DNA from: Prosthecomicrobium sp. N25 | GTDB taxonomy: Bacteria; Pseudomonadota; Alphaproteobacteria; Rhizobiales; Ancalomicrobiaceae | Direction of reading: 5' to 3' | Length of the DNA stretch: 64,000 nucleotides | Assembly (NCBI RefSeq): GCF_037203705.1 | Contig: NZ_JBBCAT010000001.1 | Span: forward strand, 1,523,418 to 1,587,417 | Shown: positions 15,873-25,135 of the stretch, piece by piece | Layout of the letters: each line of letters opens with the position of its first letter | Position numbering within the stretch: the first letter of the stretch is position 1 | The notes under the pieces: model-generated | Seen by the model: only the letters and a program-made list of their open reading frames with translations | Databases searched by the model: none | What the model was told of the DNA's origin: nothing | Translations under genes and position numbers: made by a program

Positions 15873-17024
15873 ATGCTCCTTTGGATCGTCTTCGCTGCCA
15901 TGACTGCCCTTGCGGCGCTCGCCGTCCTGGCGCCCGCCTCGCGGGCCGCCCGGCGGGCCGCGGGGGCGGAGGCGAACGACGTCCACGTCTACAAGGACCA
16001 GCTCGCCGAAGTCGACCGCGACCTGGATCGTGGCCTGATCGCTCCGGCGGAGGCCGATGCCGCCCGTACCGAGATCGCCCGGCGGCTGCTGAAGTCGGCG
16101 CGCAACGCCGAGGAGACCGCCGGCGGTTCCGCCGGCCGACGCGGGTGGGTTGCCGCGGGCGCCGGGGTGGTGGCCGTCCCGGCCGTCGCCCTCGGCCTCT
16201 ACCTCTCCCTCGGCCAGCCCGACCTGCCGGACCAGCCGCTCGCCACGCGGCTCGCGCGGGCCCCCGACCAGCAGACCATCGACGACCTGGTCGCCCGTGT
16301 CGAGGCGCACCTCGCCCAGAAGCCCGAGGACGGGCAGGGCTGGGAGGTGCTCGCCCCGGTCTACATGCGCCTGAACCGGCCAGCCGACGCCGCCCGCGCC
16401 TACGGCAACGCCATCCGGCTGCTCGGGTCCGATGCGCGCCGGCAGTTCGGCCACGGCATGGCCCTGACGGCCGCCGCCGGCGGCGTCGTCACCGCGGAGG
16501 CCCGCGACGCCTTCCAGAGGTCGGTCGAGGCCGACCCCGGCCAGGTCCCGTCCCGGATGTATCTCGCCCTCGCCCTCACCCAGGAAGGTCGCCACGCCGA
16601 CGCGGTCGCGGCCTGGAAGGCGATCGTCGATGCCGCCAAGGGAGACGAGCCTTGGCTCGAACCCGCCCGGCGCGAGCTCGCTGCCGCGGAGAGCGCGGCC
16701 GGCCTGCCGCCCTCCGCGCCCAAGGCCCCGCCGTCCGCCCAGGCGCCGGGTCCCGGAGCCGACGAGGTCGCGGCCGCCGAGTCCATGCCGCCGGCCGACC
16801 GCAAGGCCATGATCGAGGGCATGGTCGCCCGCCTCGGCGAGCGGCTCGCCGCCGGCGGCGGCAGCGTCGAGGAATGGACCCGCCTGATCCGCTCGCTCGC
16901 CGTCCTCGGCCGTACCGAGGAGGCCCGCGACGCCGCCCGCAAGGCGCTGGCGGCCGTGGGGGCGAACGCCACGGACCGGGCGCGCATCGAGGAAGTGTCG
17001 AAGGGGCTGGGGCTGGCCCTGTGA
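15873..17024 (+). CDS. ccmI: c-type cytochrome biogenesis protein CcmI (CycH)
   Basis: A 383-residue membrane protein. TM1 is at residues 1-22, followed by the family signature [18 protein letters not shown] (about 44-61) and [16 protein letters not shown]2 lies near 92-112 and precedes a TPR region (about 150-260) in the periplasm. CcmI binds the C-terminus of apocytochrome c and presents it to CcmF/CcmH for haem ligation. It is the first gene of a ccmI-ccmE-ccmF-ccmH run on one strand, behind an FNR/FixK-like box. The start is set by the TM segment that must begin the protein. Confidence 0.93.
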   Translation: MLLWIVFAAMTALAALAVLAPASRAARRAAGAEANDVHVYKDQLAEVDRDLDRGLIAPAEADAARTEIARRLLKSARNAEETAGGSAGRRGWVAAGAGVVAVPAVALGLYLSLGQPDLPDQPLATRLARAPDQQTIDDLVARVEAHLAQKPEDGQGWEVLAPVYMRLNRPADAARAYGNAIRLLGSDARRQFGHGMALTAAAGGVVTAEARDAFQRSVEADPGQVPSRMYLALALTQEGRHADAVAAWKAIVDAAKGDEPWLEPARRELAAAESAAGLPPSAPKAPPSAQAPGPGADEVAAAESMPPADRKAMIEGMVARLGERLAAGGGSVEEWTRLIRSLAVLGRTEEARDAARKALAAVGANATDRARIEEVSKGLGLAL

Positions 17025-17127
17025 GGAGCGGGACGGGTCCGGGCGTCGGCCCGGGCGGACGGTCCCGCATGGAGACGAGGGGAGGGGAGCCGCTGCCGGC
17101 GCCGCCGGACGGCCCCTGCGAGGAGCG

Positions 17128-17577
17128 ATGACGAGGAAGCAGAGACGCCTGACCCTGATCGGAACCGCCGGCGCCGTCCTGACGCTCGCCGCGGGGCTCG
17201 TCGCCTACGCGCTGACCGACCGGATCGTGTTCTTCAACAGCCCGAGCGACGTGCTCGCCAAGACCCTGCCGCCCGACCAGCGCATCCGCCTTGGCGGCCT
17301 CGTCAAGGAAGGGTCGGTGAAGCGCGGAGACGGCACCACGGTCCGCTTCGAGGTGACCGACACGGTCGCCTCGATCCCGGTCACCTACACCGGCATCCTT
17401 CCGGACCTCTTCCGCGAGGGCCAGGGCGTGGTCACCGAGGGCAAGGTCGGGCCGGACGGCTTGTTCCGGGCCGACAGCGTGCTCGCCAAGCACGACGAGA
17501 ACTACATGCCGAAGGAAGTCGCCGAGAGCCTCAAGAAACAGGGGCACTGGCAAGGCGAGACCCAGGCGAAGAAGTGA
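17128..17577 (+). CDS. ccmE: Haem chaperone CcmE
   Basis: A 149-residue protein: N-terminal TM anchor (about 9-28) and a periplasmic beta-barrel with [14 protein letters not shown] (about 51-64). The haem-binding signature [13 protein letters not shown] holds the covalently haem-binding His122 and Tyr126. It receives haem from the CcmABCD complex and hands it to CcmF. The gap to ccmI is 103 bp and to ccmF 73 bp. Length and motif order are fully typical. Confidence 0.97.
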   Translation: MTRKQRRLTLIGTAGAVLTLAAGLVAYALTDRIVFFNSPSDVLAKTLPPDQRIRLGGLVKEGSVKRGDGTTVRFEVTDTVASIPVTYTGILPDLFREGQGVVTEGKVGPDGLFRADSVLAKHDENYMPKEVAESLKKQGHWQGETQAKK

Positions 17578-17650
17578 GGCGTCCTGGCGGCCGAGGGGGC
17601 CGCGGGACGCGCAAGGGGCCGCCGGCCCCGCTCGAGGACGGACGGAAGCC

Positions 17651-19645
17651 ATGCTGGTCGAGATCGGACATTACGCCCTGGTGCTGGCCTTCGCGCTGGC
17701 CGTCGTCCAATCGGTCCTGCCGATCTGGGGGGCCCGCACCCGGGACGCTCAGCTGATGGCGGTCGCCGCGCCCGCCGCCCTGGCGCAATTCCTCTTCGTC
17801 GGCATCGCCTTCGGCCTGCTGACCCATGCCTACCTGGTCTCGGACTTCTCGGTCCTGAACGTCGCCGAGAATTCCCACTCCCTGAAGCCCTTGATCTTCA
17901 AGGTGAGCGGCGTCTGGGGGAACCACGAGGGCTCCATGCTCCTGTGGGTGCTGATCCTCGCCCTCTTCGGCGCCCTGGTCGCCGCCTTCGGCCGCAACCT
18001 GCCGGAGTCCCTGAAGGCCAATGTCCTCGCCGTCCAGGCCTGGGTGGCGAGCGCCTTCCTGCTCTTCATCCTGACGACGTCCAATCCCTTTGCCCGCCTC
18101 GACCCGGCGCCCCTCGAGGGCCGGGACCTCAATCCGATCCTGCAGGATTTCGGCCTCGCCGTTCACCCGCCGCTCCTCTACCTCGGCTATGTCGGCTTCT
18201 CGATCTCCTTCGCCTTCGCGGTCGCGGCCCTGATCGACGGGCGCATCGACGCCGCCTGGGCCCGCTGGGTCCGGCCCTGGACGCTCGCCGCCTGGATCTT
18301 CCTGACGCTCGGCATCGCGATGGGCTCCTACTGGGCCTACTACGAGCTCGGCTGGGGCGGCTGGTGGTTCTGGGACCCGGTCGAGAACGCCAGCTTCATG
18401 CCCTGGCTGGCCGGCACGGCGCTGCTGCACTCCGCCATCGTCATGGAGAAGCGCAACGCCCTGAAGGTCTGGACGATCCTGCTGGCGATCCTGACCTTCT
18501 CGCTCTCGCTGCTCGGAACCTTCCTGGTCCGCTCCGGCGTGCTCACCTCCGTGCATGCCTTCGCGACGGACCCGGCCCGGGGCGTCTTCATCCTCGCCAT
18601 CCTGGTCCTCTTCATCGGCGGGTCGCTGGCGCTCTTCGCCTGGCGCGCCTCGACCCTGACGCAGGGCGGCATCTTCGCCCCGATCAGCCGCGAAGGCGCG
18701 CTCGTCTTCAACAACCTGTTCCTGACCGCCTCCTGCGCCGCCGTGCTGATCGGCACGCTCTACCCGCTCGCCCTCGAGGCCATCAACGGCGACAAGATCT
18801 CGGTCGGAGCGCCCTTCTTCAACCTGACCTTCGGGCCCCTGATCCTGCCGCTCCTGCTCGCCGTCCCGATCGGGCCCTTCCTGGCCTGGAAGCGCGGCGA
18901 CCTGCTCGCCGCCGCCCAGCGGCTGTCCGTCGCCTTCGCGCTCGCCGCCGCCGCCATCGTGGCGACCTGGTGGGCGACGCGCGGCGGGCCGGTCCTGGCG
19001 GCCTTCGGGGTCGGTCTCGCAGTTTGGCTCATAGCCGGCGCGCTCGCCGAGACGGCCTATCGCGTCAAGCTCTTCGCCGAGCCGCTCGATGTCTCGCTCC
19101 GCCGGGCCAGGGGCCTGCCGGGCTCCGCCTGGGGCATGATGATCGCCCACATCGGCATCGGCCTCACCGTCCTCGGCGTCGTCGCCGAGAGCGCCTGGAA
19201 GGTGGAGAGCATCGTCGCCCTGAAGCCGGGCGAGACGGTCTCGATCGCCCGCTACCAGGTCACCTACGAGGGCACCAGCCCCCGCCAGATGGAGAACTAC
19301 CAGGAGCAGAGCGGCCTCTTCACGGTCCGGGACGGCAACCGGGTCGTCGCCGTGATGCGCCCCGCCAAGCGCTTCTACCCGGCCCGCCAGATGCCGACGA
19401 CCGAAGCCGCCATCGCCCAATTCGACCTCTACACCTCCAACCTCTACATCTCGCTCGGCGACGCCCAGCAGGACGGCGGCGTGGCAGTGCGCATATACTG
19501 GAAGCCGCTCGTCAATTTCATCTGGTACGGCTGCGTCGTGATGGCCTTCGGCGGCCTCCTGTCGCTCGCCGACCGCCGCCTGCGCGTCGGCGCCCCGACC
19601 CCGGCGCGGCCGGCGCCGAGGATCGCCGCCGGAGCCGCCGAATGA
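17651..19645 (+). CDS. ccmF: Haem lyase subunit CcmF
   Basis: A 664-residue polytopic membrane protein with about 14-15 hydrophobic segments. The tryptophan-rich haem-handling loop [20 protein letters not shown] is at about residues 231-250, [15 protein letters not shown] near 90, HPPLLYLGY near 172 and LLHSAIV near 258, which supply conserved His ligands. It catalyses haem attachment to apocytochrome c with CcmH and CcmI at the periplasmic face. The stop overlaps the ccmH ATG by four bases. Confidence 0.97.
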   Translation: MLVEIGHYALVLAFALAVVQSVLPIWGARTRDAQLMAVAAPAALAQFLFVGIAFGLLTHAYLVSDFSVLNVAENSHSLKPLIFKVSGVWGNHEGSMLLWVLILALFGALVAAFGRNLPESLKANVLAVQAWVASAFLLFILTTSNPFARLDPAPLEGRDLNPILQDFGLAVHPPLLYLGYVGFSISFAFAVAALIDGRIDAAWARWVRPWTLAAWIFLTLGIAMGSYWAYYELGWGGWWFWDPVENASFMPWLAGTALLHSAIVMEKRNALKVWTILLAILTFSLSLLGTFLVRSGVLTSVHAFATDPARGVFILAILVLFIGGSLALFAWRASTLTQGGIFAPISREGALVFNNLFLTASCAAVLIGTLYPLALEAINGDKISVGAPFFNLTFGPLILPLLLAVPIGPFLAWKRGDLLAAAQRLSVAFALAAAAIVATWWATRGGPVLAAFGVGLAVWLIAGALAETAYRVKLFAEPLDVSLRRARGLPGSAWGMMIAHIGIGLTVLGVVAESAWKVESIVALKPGETVSIARYQVTYEGTSPRQMENYQEQSGLFTVRDGNRVVAVMRPAKRFYPARQMPTTEAAIAQFDLYTSNLYISLGDAQQDGGVAVRIYWKPLVNFIWYGCVVMAFGGLLSLADRRLRVGAPTPARPAPRIAAGAAE

Positions 19646-20115
19646 CGGCCCTCCTCAGCCGCATCGTCCTCGCCGCCGCGCTCGCCGCCGCCGCGGCGGG
19701 GCCGGTCCGGGCCGTCCAGCCCGACGAAATCCTCCCCGATCCGGCCCTCGAGAGGCGGGCCCGCGAGATTTCGGCGGAACTCCGCTGCATGGTCTGCCAG
19801 AACCAGTCCATCGACGATTCGGACGCCCCGCTCGCCAAGGACCTGCGGGTGCTGGTGCGCGATCGCCTCAAGGCCGGCGACAGCAACGAGGCCGTCAAGG
19901 AGTTCCTGGTCGACCGCTACGGCCAGTTCGTGCTCCTGAAGCCCCGCTTCGAATGGGAGACCGCCGTCCTCTGGCTGACCCCCTTCGTCGTCCTCGGCCT
20001 CGGCGCCCTCGCGGTTGTGACCGCCTCCCGCCGCCGCCGTCCGGCCCAGGGGGCCGATGCGGTCCTATCGGAGGACGAGAGGAAGCGGCTCGACGATCTC
20101 CTGTCCGGATCCTGA
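19642..20115 (+). CDS. ccmH: Cytochrome c maturation thiol protein CcmH (CcmL type)
   Basis: A 157-residue protein from ATG 19642: signal peptide about 1-24, redox motif [19 protein letters not shown] with Cys49 and Cys52, DRYGQFVLL near 90, then a C-terminal TM segment (about 107-126) and a short cytoplasmic tail. It reduces the CXXCH thiols of apocytochrome c before haem ligation. It is of the short alphaproteobacterial type, with the TPR part supplied separately by CcmI. No ccmG or ccmABC lies nearby, so those genes are elsewhere. Confidence 0.96.
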   Translation: MTALLSRIVLAAALAAAAAGPVRAVQPDEILPDPALERRAREISAELRCMVCQNQSIDDSDAPLAKDLRVLVRDRLKAGDSNEAVKEFLVDRYGQFVLLKPRFEWETAVLWLTPFVVLGLGALAVVTASRRRRPAQGADAVLSEDERKRLDDLLSGS

Positions 20116-20144
20116 GCTGTCGACCGCATACGGGACATTACGAA

Positions 20145-20190
20145 GATTTAATCCGCCCGACAGTGCACGTTAAGGCGGCGACCTCCATCT
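20145..20190 (+). promoter_or_regulatory. Promoter-region motif shared with the EF-hand gene at 28,217
   Basis: The segment CGAAGATTTAAT, 16 bases, then GTTAAGG lies about 85-130 bp before the protease gene. A very similar CGAAGTTTAAT, 17 bases, then GTAAGG stands at 28079-28116. The two half-sites are 22-23 bases apart (two helical turns), as in binding sites of OmpR-family regulators. The binding protein is unknown. The two-component regulator encoded at 21,992 is one candidate. Confidence 0.4.
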
Positions 20191-20273
20191 TGTCGGTCAT
20201 CAGCGGCACGCCCAGGCCAAGAGGGCGCCGGCCGCGTCAGAGATGAACCCCGATTGGACGGAGTGACTCCGCA

Positions 20274-21821
20274 ATGATCGACCAAGTGAAATCCGCCGCC
20301 GGCATTCTCGCCGGCAAGCGCAAGGCCCTCCTCGCCGGCGTGCTGTCGCTCGGCATGGTCGGCGCTCTCGCCGCCGAGGGCGTCCTCACCGCCGTTCCCC
20401 CGGCGAGCGCCCAGGCCGTCACGGCCCCGACCGCCCCGCAGAACGGGCACGCCATCAACACCTTCTCGTTCGCCGACGTGGTCGACCGGGTCGCCCCGGC
20501 CGTGGTCTCGATCCGCGTGCAGGGCGAGCAGGAGGCCCCCAACATGGTCCAGGGCCTGCCGGACCTCCCGGAGGGCAACCCGCTCGAGCGCTTCTTCCGC
20601 GAATACGGCGAGCGCAACATGCCCGGTCAGCGCGGCCGCAACGAGCGACCCCCGATGCAGCGCGTGATGTCCCAAGGCTCGGGCTTCATCATCGCCCCGG
20701 AGGGCAAGATCGTCACCAACTTCCACGTCGTGAAGGGCGCCAAGGAGGTGACCGTCGTCACCAACGACGGCAACGAGTACCGCGCCAAGGTGATCGGCTC
20801 CGACGAGAAGACCGACGTCGCGGTCGTCCAGATCGACGAGAAGGGCCGGACCTTCCCGACCGTCTCCTTCGCCCGTACCGACATCCGTGTCGGCGACTGG
20901 GTCCTCGCCGTCGGCAATCCCTTCGGGCTCGGCGGCAGCGTGACGGCCGGCATCGTCTCGGCCCGCGGACGCGAGATCGGCGCCGGTCCCTACGACGACT
21001 TCCTGCAGATCGACGCCCCGATCAACCGCGGCAACTCCGGCGGGCCGACCTTCAATCTCGCCGGCGAGGTGGTGGGCGTGAACACGGCCATCTTTTCGCC
21101 CTCCGGCGGTTCGGTCGGCATCGGCTTCGCCATCCCGACCGCGACGGTGGAGCGGGTGATCGCCCAGCTCGAGCGCAACGGCGAGGTGGTGCGCGGCTGG
21201 CTCGGCGTCCAGATCCAGCCGATCAACCGCGACATCGCGGACGGCCTGGGCCTGAAGGACGCCCGCGGCGCCCTCGTCTCCGAGCCGCAGCCGGACTCGC
21301 CCGCCGCCAAGGCCGGCATCCGCTCCGGCGACGCCATCCTGGCCGTCGACGGCAAGGCCGTGCGCAACCCGCGCGATCTCGCCCGCACCATCGCCGACTA
21401 CGACCCGGGCGCCTCCGTGCGCATCACGGTCCTGCGCGGCGGCAAGGAGCAGGATGTCACCGTCGTGCTCGGCAAGCTGCCGGCCGAGACCCCGCGGGAG
21501 GCGAACAACCGCCGCGGCGGCGGCACGGACGGCGCCCCCGCGTCGCTCGCCGACCTCGGCCTCGCGGTCGCGCCGGCCGGCGACGTCGGCTCCGGCGACC
21601 GCGGCGTCGCGGTCGTCCGCGTCGACCCGAACGGGCCGGCGGCGAGCCGCGGCATCGAGGTGGGCGACGTCATCCTGGAGGTCCAGGGCCGCACCGTCGC
21701 GACGCCGCGCGACATGACGGATGCGATCCGCTCCGCCCGCACCGACGGCCGCAAGACGGTCCTCGCCCGGGTCAAGCGCGGCGAGCAGACCCGCTTCGTG
21801 CCGTTGCCGGTCGCCGGCTGA
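20274..21821 (+). CDS. degP: Periplasmic Do-type serine protease (DegP/HtrA)
   Basis: A 515-residue protein. A signal peptide ends near PASAQA (about 44-49). The trypsin-like domain has the complete triad His151 (TNFHVV), Asp181 (KTDVAV) and Ser255 (GNSGGP). Two PDZ domains follow (about 310-400 and 420-510, with GWLGVQIQPI and VDPNGPAASRGIEVGDVI). It degrades or refolds damaged envelope proteins. The next genes are a two-component pair, an arrangement common for protease genes under envelope-stress control. A 9-bp hairpin (21832-21856) separates it from the regulator. Confidence 0.95.
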   Translation: MIDQVKSAAGILAGKRKALLAGVLSLGMVGALAAEGVLTAVPPASAQAVTAPTAPQNGHAINTFSFADVVDRVAPAVVSIRVQGEQEAPNMVQGLPDLPEGNPLERFFREYGERNMPGQRGRNERPPMQRVMSQGSGFIIAPEGKIVTNFHVVKGAKEVTVVTNDGNEYRAKVIGSDEKTDVAVVQIDEKGRTFPTVSFARTDIRVGDWVLAVGNPFGLGGSVTAGIVSARGREIGAGPYDDFLQIDAPINRGNSGGPTFNLAGEVVGVNTAIFSPSGGSVGIGFAIPTATVERVIAQLERNGEVVRGWLGVQIQPINRDIADGLGLKDARGALVSEPQPDSPAAKAGIRSGDAILAVDGKAVRNPRDLARTIADYDPGASVRITVLRGGKEQDVTVVLGKLPAETPREANNRRGGGTDGAPASLADLGLAVAPAGDVGSGDRGVAVVRVDPNGPAASRGIEVGDVILEVQGRTVATPRDMTDAIRSARTDGRKTVLARVKRGEQTRFVPLPVAG

Positions 21822-21831
21822 TCTTCCGCTC

Positions 21832-21856
21832 CCGTCCCGCGGATGGCGCGGGACGG
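21832..21856 (+). terminator. Hairpin after the protease gene (weak terminator)
   Basis: A perfect 9-bp inverted repeat (21832-21840 and 21848-21856) with a 7-base loop starts 10 bp after the stop. No T run follows directly (a TTTT appears 15 bases later), so it may act as a partial terminator or mRNA-end stabiliser. Confidence 0.4.
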
Positions 21857-21991
21857 CACGCCCCCGGCGCTTTTCCGCCCCCACCCCCGGCGCCGGGGTC
21901 CGGCGCGGCGGCGGACACACCCGGTCCGCCGCCGCAGCCTTCCTCCCGCATGCCCTTGGAGGAGGGCGCCGGTCCGCCTAGAGTCTCCCCC

Positions 21992-22672
21992 ATGCGGATT
22001 CTCATCATCGAAGACGACCGCGAGGCGGCCGCCTACCTGGTCAAGGCCCTGAAGGAGGCCGGCCACGTCGCCGACCATGCGGCGGACGGCGAGGACGGCT
22101 GGCACATGGCCCGCAACGAGGACTACGACGTCCTCGTCGTCGACCGCATGCTGCCGAAGCGGGACGGCCTCTCCATCGTGGAGGGCCTGCGGCGCGACGG
22201 GCGCGACACGCCGGTGCTCATCCTCTCCGCCCTCGGCCAGGTCGACGACCGCGTGAAGGGCCTGCGGGCCGGCGGCGACGACTACCTCGCCAAGCCCTAC
22301 GCCTTCACCGAACTCCTCGCCCGCGTGGAGGCCCTCGGCCGCCGCCGCCGTCCCGGCGACGTGGAGACCACGCTGAAGGTCGCCGACCTCGTCCTCGACC
22401 GCCTGTCCCACGCCGTCACCCGCGCCGGCATCGAGGTGCCCCTCCAGCCCCGCGAGTTCAGGCTGCTCGAGTATCTGATGAAGCACGCCGGGCAGGTCGT
22501 CACCCGCACGATGCTGCTCGAGAACGTCTGGGACTACCATTTCGACCCGCAGACCAATGTCATCGACGTCCACATGTCCCGCCTGCGCGCGAAGGTCGAC
22601 AAGGGCCAGGAGAGGACGCTGCTGCACACGGTGCGCGGCGCCGGCTACATGATCCGCGATCCCGGCCGATGA
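21992..22672 (+). CDS. OmpR-family response regulator
   Basis: A 226-residue regulator. The start is taken at ATG 21992 because receiver strand 1 (MRILIIEDD) begins there; an in-frame ATG 14 codons earlier only adds unrelated residues. The receiver has EDD at 7-9, Asp51 (VVDRMLPKRDG), Ser in LILSALG and Lys in LAKPY. The winged helix has LQPREFRLLEYLM, NVIDVHMSRLRAKVD and VRGAGYMI. It overlaps the kinase ATG by four bases. The subtype resembles CopR/CzcR/QseB-like regulators (ALGQVDDRVKGLRAGGDDYLAKP), but the signal is not evident. Confidence 0.93.
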   Translation: MRILIIEDDREAAAYLVKALKEAGHVADHAADGEDGWHMARNEDYDVLVVDRMLPKRDGLSIVEGLRRDGRDTPVLILSALGQVDDRVKGLRAGGDDYLAKPYAFTELLARVEALGRRRRPGDVETTLKVADLVLDRLSHAVTRAGIEVPLQPREFRLLEYLMKHAGQVVTRTMLLENVWDYHFDPQTNVIDVHMSRLRAKVDKGQERTLLHTVRGAGYMIRDPGR

Positions 22673-24069
22673 CCCGCTTCGGCCCCCTCGGCCGCTTCCT
22701 CCGGACGACGGCCTTCCGGCTCTCGCTCGTCTATCTCGTCGTCTTCTCGGTCGCGACCGTCTTCCTGGTCGCCTACATCACCCGCTCGACCTCCGACCTG
22801 CTCACGCGACAGATCCGCGACACCATCGACGAGGAGATCCAGGAGCTCGACTACGAGTTCCAGGTCGGCGGCATCCGGCGGCTCCTGACCACGATCGACC
22901 AGAAGAGCCGCTCGCCCGGAGCCAGCCTGTACCTCCTCAGCGACTTCTCGGGCAACATCCTCGCCGGCAACATCGCCGACATTCCGCCCGCCATCCTGGA
23001 CGACGCGTCCGCGGCCGCCCGGCCGATCCGCTACTCGCGCGTCGACGGCGACCGCGCGGGCCGGCACGTCGCCCTTGTGCGAGTGATGACGCTCGACGGC
23101 GGCTTCCGCGCCCTGGTCGGCCGCGACCTCGGCGAACGCGAGCAGTTCCGCGAGATCTTCGGCCGCGCCGTGCGGGCCATCATGATCGTCATGGTCGTGT
23201 TGGCGGTCGTCACCTGGTGGTTCGTCTCGCGCCGCGTCCTGCGCCGGATCGACCAGGTCTCGGCGACGAGCGCGAAGATCATCGCCGGCGACCTCTCCGG
23301 CCGCCTCGCCGTGACCGGCACGGGCGACGAGTTCGACCGCCTGGCCCAGAGCCTCAACGGCATGCTGGAGCGGATCGACGACCTCATGCGCGGCCTGAAG
23401 GAGGTCTCCGACAACATCGCGCACGACCTCAAGACCCCGCTGACACGGCTGCGCAACCGCGTCGAGGAGGCGCTCTCCGGCCCCGACGACCCCGCGCGTG
23501 CCCGCGCCGCCCTGGAGGCGACGATCGAGGAATCCGACGCCCTCATCCGCACCTTCAACGCCCTCCTGATGATTGCCCGCGTCGAGTCCGGCAGCCAGCA
23601 GGCCGAGATGGACCCGGTCGACCTGGCCGCCATCGCCCGCGAGGTCGCCGAACTCTACGAGCCTCTGGCCGACGAGCAGGGCTTCGCCCTCTCGGTTGCC
23701 GCTGACCGGCCCGCCATGGTGGTCGGCAATCGCGAACTCCTCGCGCAGGCACTCAGCAACCTGATCGATAACGCCCTGAAATACGGCCGCGCGGAAGGTC
23801 GCGCCCCAACCGTTCGCATCGCGGTGGAGGAGAGCGGCGGCACCGTGGTGGCGAGCGTGGCGGACAACGGCGAAGGAATCCCGGCGGCGGACCGGACCCG
23901 GGTGCTGGGCCGCTTCGTGCGCCTGGAGACCAGCCGATCCGCCCCCGGGTCCGGCCTGGGCCTGTCCCTCGTCGCGGCGATCACGAGACACCATCGCGGA
24001 ACGCTGGCTCTCGCCGATGCGGGCCCGGGTCTCCGCGTCGAACTACGTTTTGGAACCACAAATTCCTAA
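22669..24069 (+). CDS. Sensor histidine kinase partner
   Basis: A 466-residue kinase. TM1 is at about 14-40 (LSLVYLVVFSVATVFLVAY), a periplasmic region of about 120 residues follows, and TM2 is at about 168-186 (AIMIVMVVLAVVTWWFV). HAMP with RRIDQVSATSAKIIAGDLSGR and phospho-His in DNIAHDLKTPLTRLRNRVEE (about 247-266) come next. ATPase boxes are NLIDNALKY, DNGEGIP and GSGLGLSLV. The stop codon lies within an A/T-rich stretch unlike the rest of the gene. It probably responds to an envelope cue, given the adjacent protease. Confidence 0.93.
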   Translation: MTRFGPLGRFLRTTAFRLSLVYLVVFSVATVFLVAYITRSTSDLLTRQIRDTIDEEIQELDYEFQVGGIRRLLTTIDQKSRSPGASLYLLSDFSGNILAGNIADIPPAILDDASAAARPIRYSRVDGDRAGRHVALVRVMTLDGGFRALVGRDLGEREQFREIFGRAVRAIMIVMVVLAVVTWWFVSRRVLRRIDQVSATSAKIIAGDLSGRLAVTGTGDEFDRLAQSLNGMLERIDDLMRGLKEVSDNIAHDLKTPLTRLRNRVEEALSGPDDPARARAALEATIEESDALIRTFNALLMIARVESGSQQAEMDPVDLAAIAREVAELYEPLADEQGFALSVAADRPAMVVGNRELLAQALSNLIDNALKYGRAEGRAPTVRIAVEESGGTVVASVADNGEGIPAADRTRVLGRFVRLETSRSAPGSGLGLSLVAAITRHHRGTLALADAGPGLRVELRFGTTNS

Positions 24070-24072
24070 AAC

Positions 24073-24089
24073 GTAATTCGATGTAATTC
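24073..24089 (+). promoter_or_regulatory. Direct repeat GTAATTC, one helical turn apart
   Basis: GTAATTC at 24073-24079 and again at 24083-24089 (10-base period), just after the kinase gene and 110 bp before the carbonic anhydrase gene. Low-GC direct repeats at this spacing are typical OmpR-family operators. The regulator is not known. Confidence 0.35.
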
Positions 24090-24198
24090 TTCGATCGCGA
24101 CCGTTGCTCCTTTGAGGTGCGACCTATATGGGGCGTCAGTGGACTGTCAGGTTCGGGTCCGCTGCAGACGACAGACATTCTGAGGAGGGAATTCCTGC

Positions 24199-24924
24199 AT
24201 GTGTGAGACGTGTCGAAGCGCTCTGGGACGCCGGTCGTTCCTGCAAATGGCGGGCGTGGGGCTCGCGGCAGTCGCGGCCGGCGTCGGCCTTTCCTTGGGG
24301 CCCGCCGCCGCCGCGGACGGCGCTGGCACGAGCCTGACCCCCGATCAGGCGCTCACCAGGCTGCAGGACGGCAACGCGCGCTTCGTCGCCAACGCCCAGC
24401 TCTGCGCGGCTGATCTGAACGCTCAACGGGGAGCCGTCGCCAAGGGGCAGGCCCCCTGGGCGACGATCGTCTCCTGCGCGGACAGCCGTGTCCCGCCCGA
24501 ACTGGTGTTCGGCGGCCTCGGGCTCGGCGAACTGTTCATCACGCGCAACGCCGGCAATCTGGTCGACACCGCCGTGCTGGGCACCATCGAGTATGGGGCC
24601 GCGGTCCTCGGCTCGCCCCTGATCGTCGTGCTCGGACATTCCAAATGCGGGGCCGTCGCGGCGGCCTGCGACGTCGTCGTCAAGAACGCGACATTCCCGG
24701 GCTCCATCGGCCCGATGATCGAGCCGATCGTTCCCGCGGCCCTGGCAGTCAGGGACAAGGGCGGGGACTTCGTCGACGCCGCCGTTCGCGAAAGTGCGAT
24801 CCGGACGGCCGCTCGGCTCCCGGCACGCAGCTCCGTGGTGGCCGACCTGGTCGCCAAGGGCAAGGTCAAGATCGTGTCGGCCCGGTACGACCTGGACAGC
24901 GGAAAGGTCGAGTTCCTCGGCTGA
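24199..24924 (+). CDS. Tat-exported beta-carbonic anhydrase
   Basis: A 241-residue protein. The N-terminus has a twin-arginine motif GRRSFLQM at about 10-17 and a hydrophobic stretch ending in GPAAAADG. The mature part is a beta-class carbonic anhydrase with Zn ligands in IVSCADSRVPPE (Cys and Asp, about 91-102) and in LGHSKCGAVAA (His and Cys, about 151-161), plus RNAGN. It interconverts CO2 and bicarbonate in the periplasm, in contrast to the usual cytoplasmic beta enzymes. A GGAGGG ribosome site precedes the ATG. It follows the two-component pair but with 129 bp between, so its own promoter is likely. Confidence 0.93.
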   Translation: MCETCRSALGRRSFLQMAGVGLAAVAAGVGLSLGPAAAADGAGTSLTPDQALTRLQDGNARFVANAQLCAADLNAQRGAVAKGQAPWATIVSCADSRVPPELVFGGLGLGELFITRNAGNLVDTAVLGTIEYGAAVLGSPLIVVLGHSKCGAVAAACDVVVKNATFPGSIGPMIEPIVPAALAVRDKGGDFVDAAVRESAIRTAARLPARSSVVADLVAKGKVKIVSARYDLDSGKVEFLG

Positions 24925-25135
24925 AGCGAGCGATAGGCGCCCCGGACCCGCCAGCGCCTGACGGCGGTCGGGGCGCTCGCAGTTGCCGCCGGACCCGGAG
25001 GGTTCCGGATCCGTCCACCCTTGACCTGCCCGCGCCCGCCCGGTTCTTTGCATGGGAACCGGGCAGTCGGGCGGGAGTCGGGGTGTGGTCAGGTCGTCGA
25101 AAACGGAAGAACCCGGTGGCCCGACGGGCCGCCTG

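Noticed and set aside
24930-25020. Imperfect inverted repeats after the carbonic anhydrase gene
   Set aside because: The long arms pair only with an internal bulge and no T tract follows, so a terminator call is not supported.
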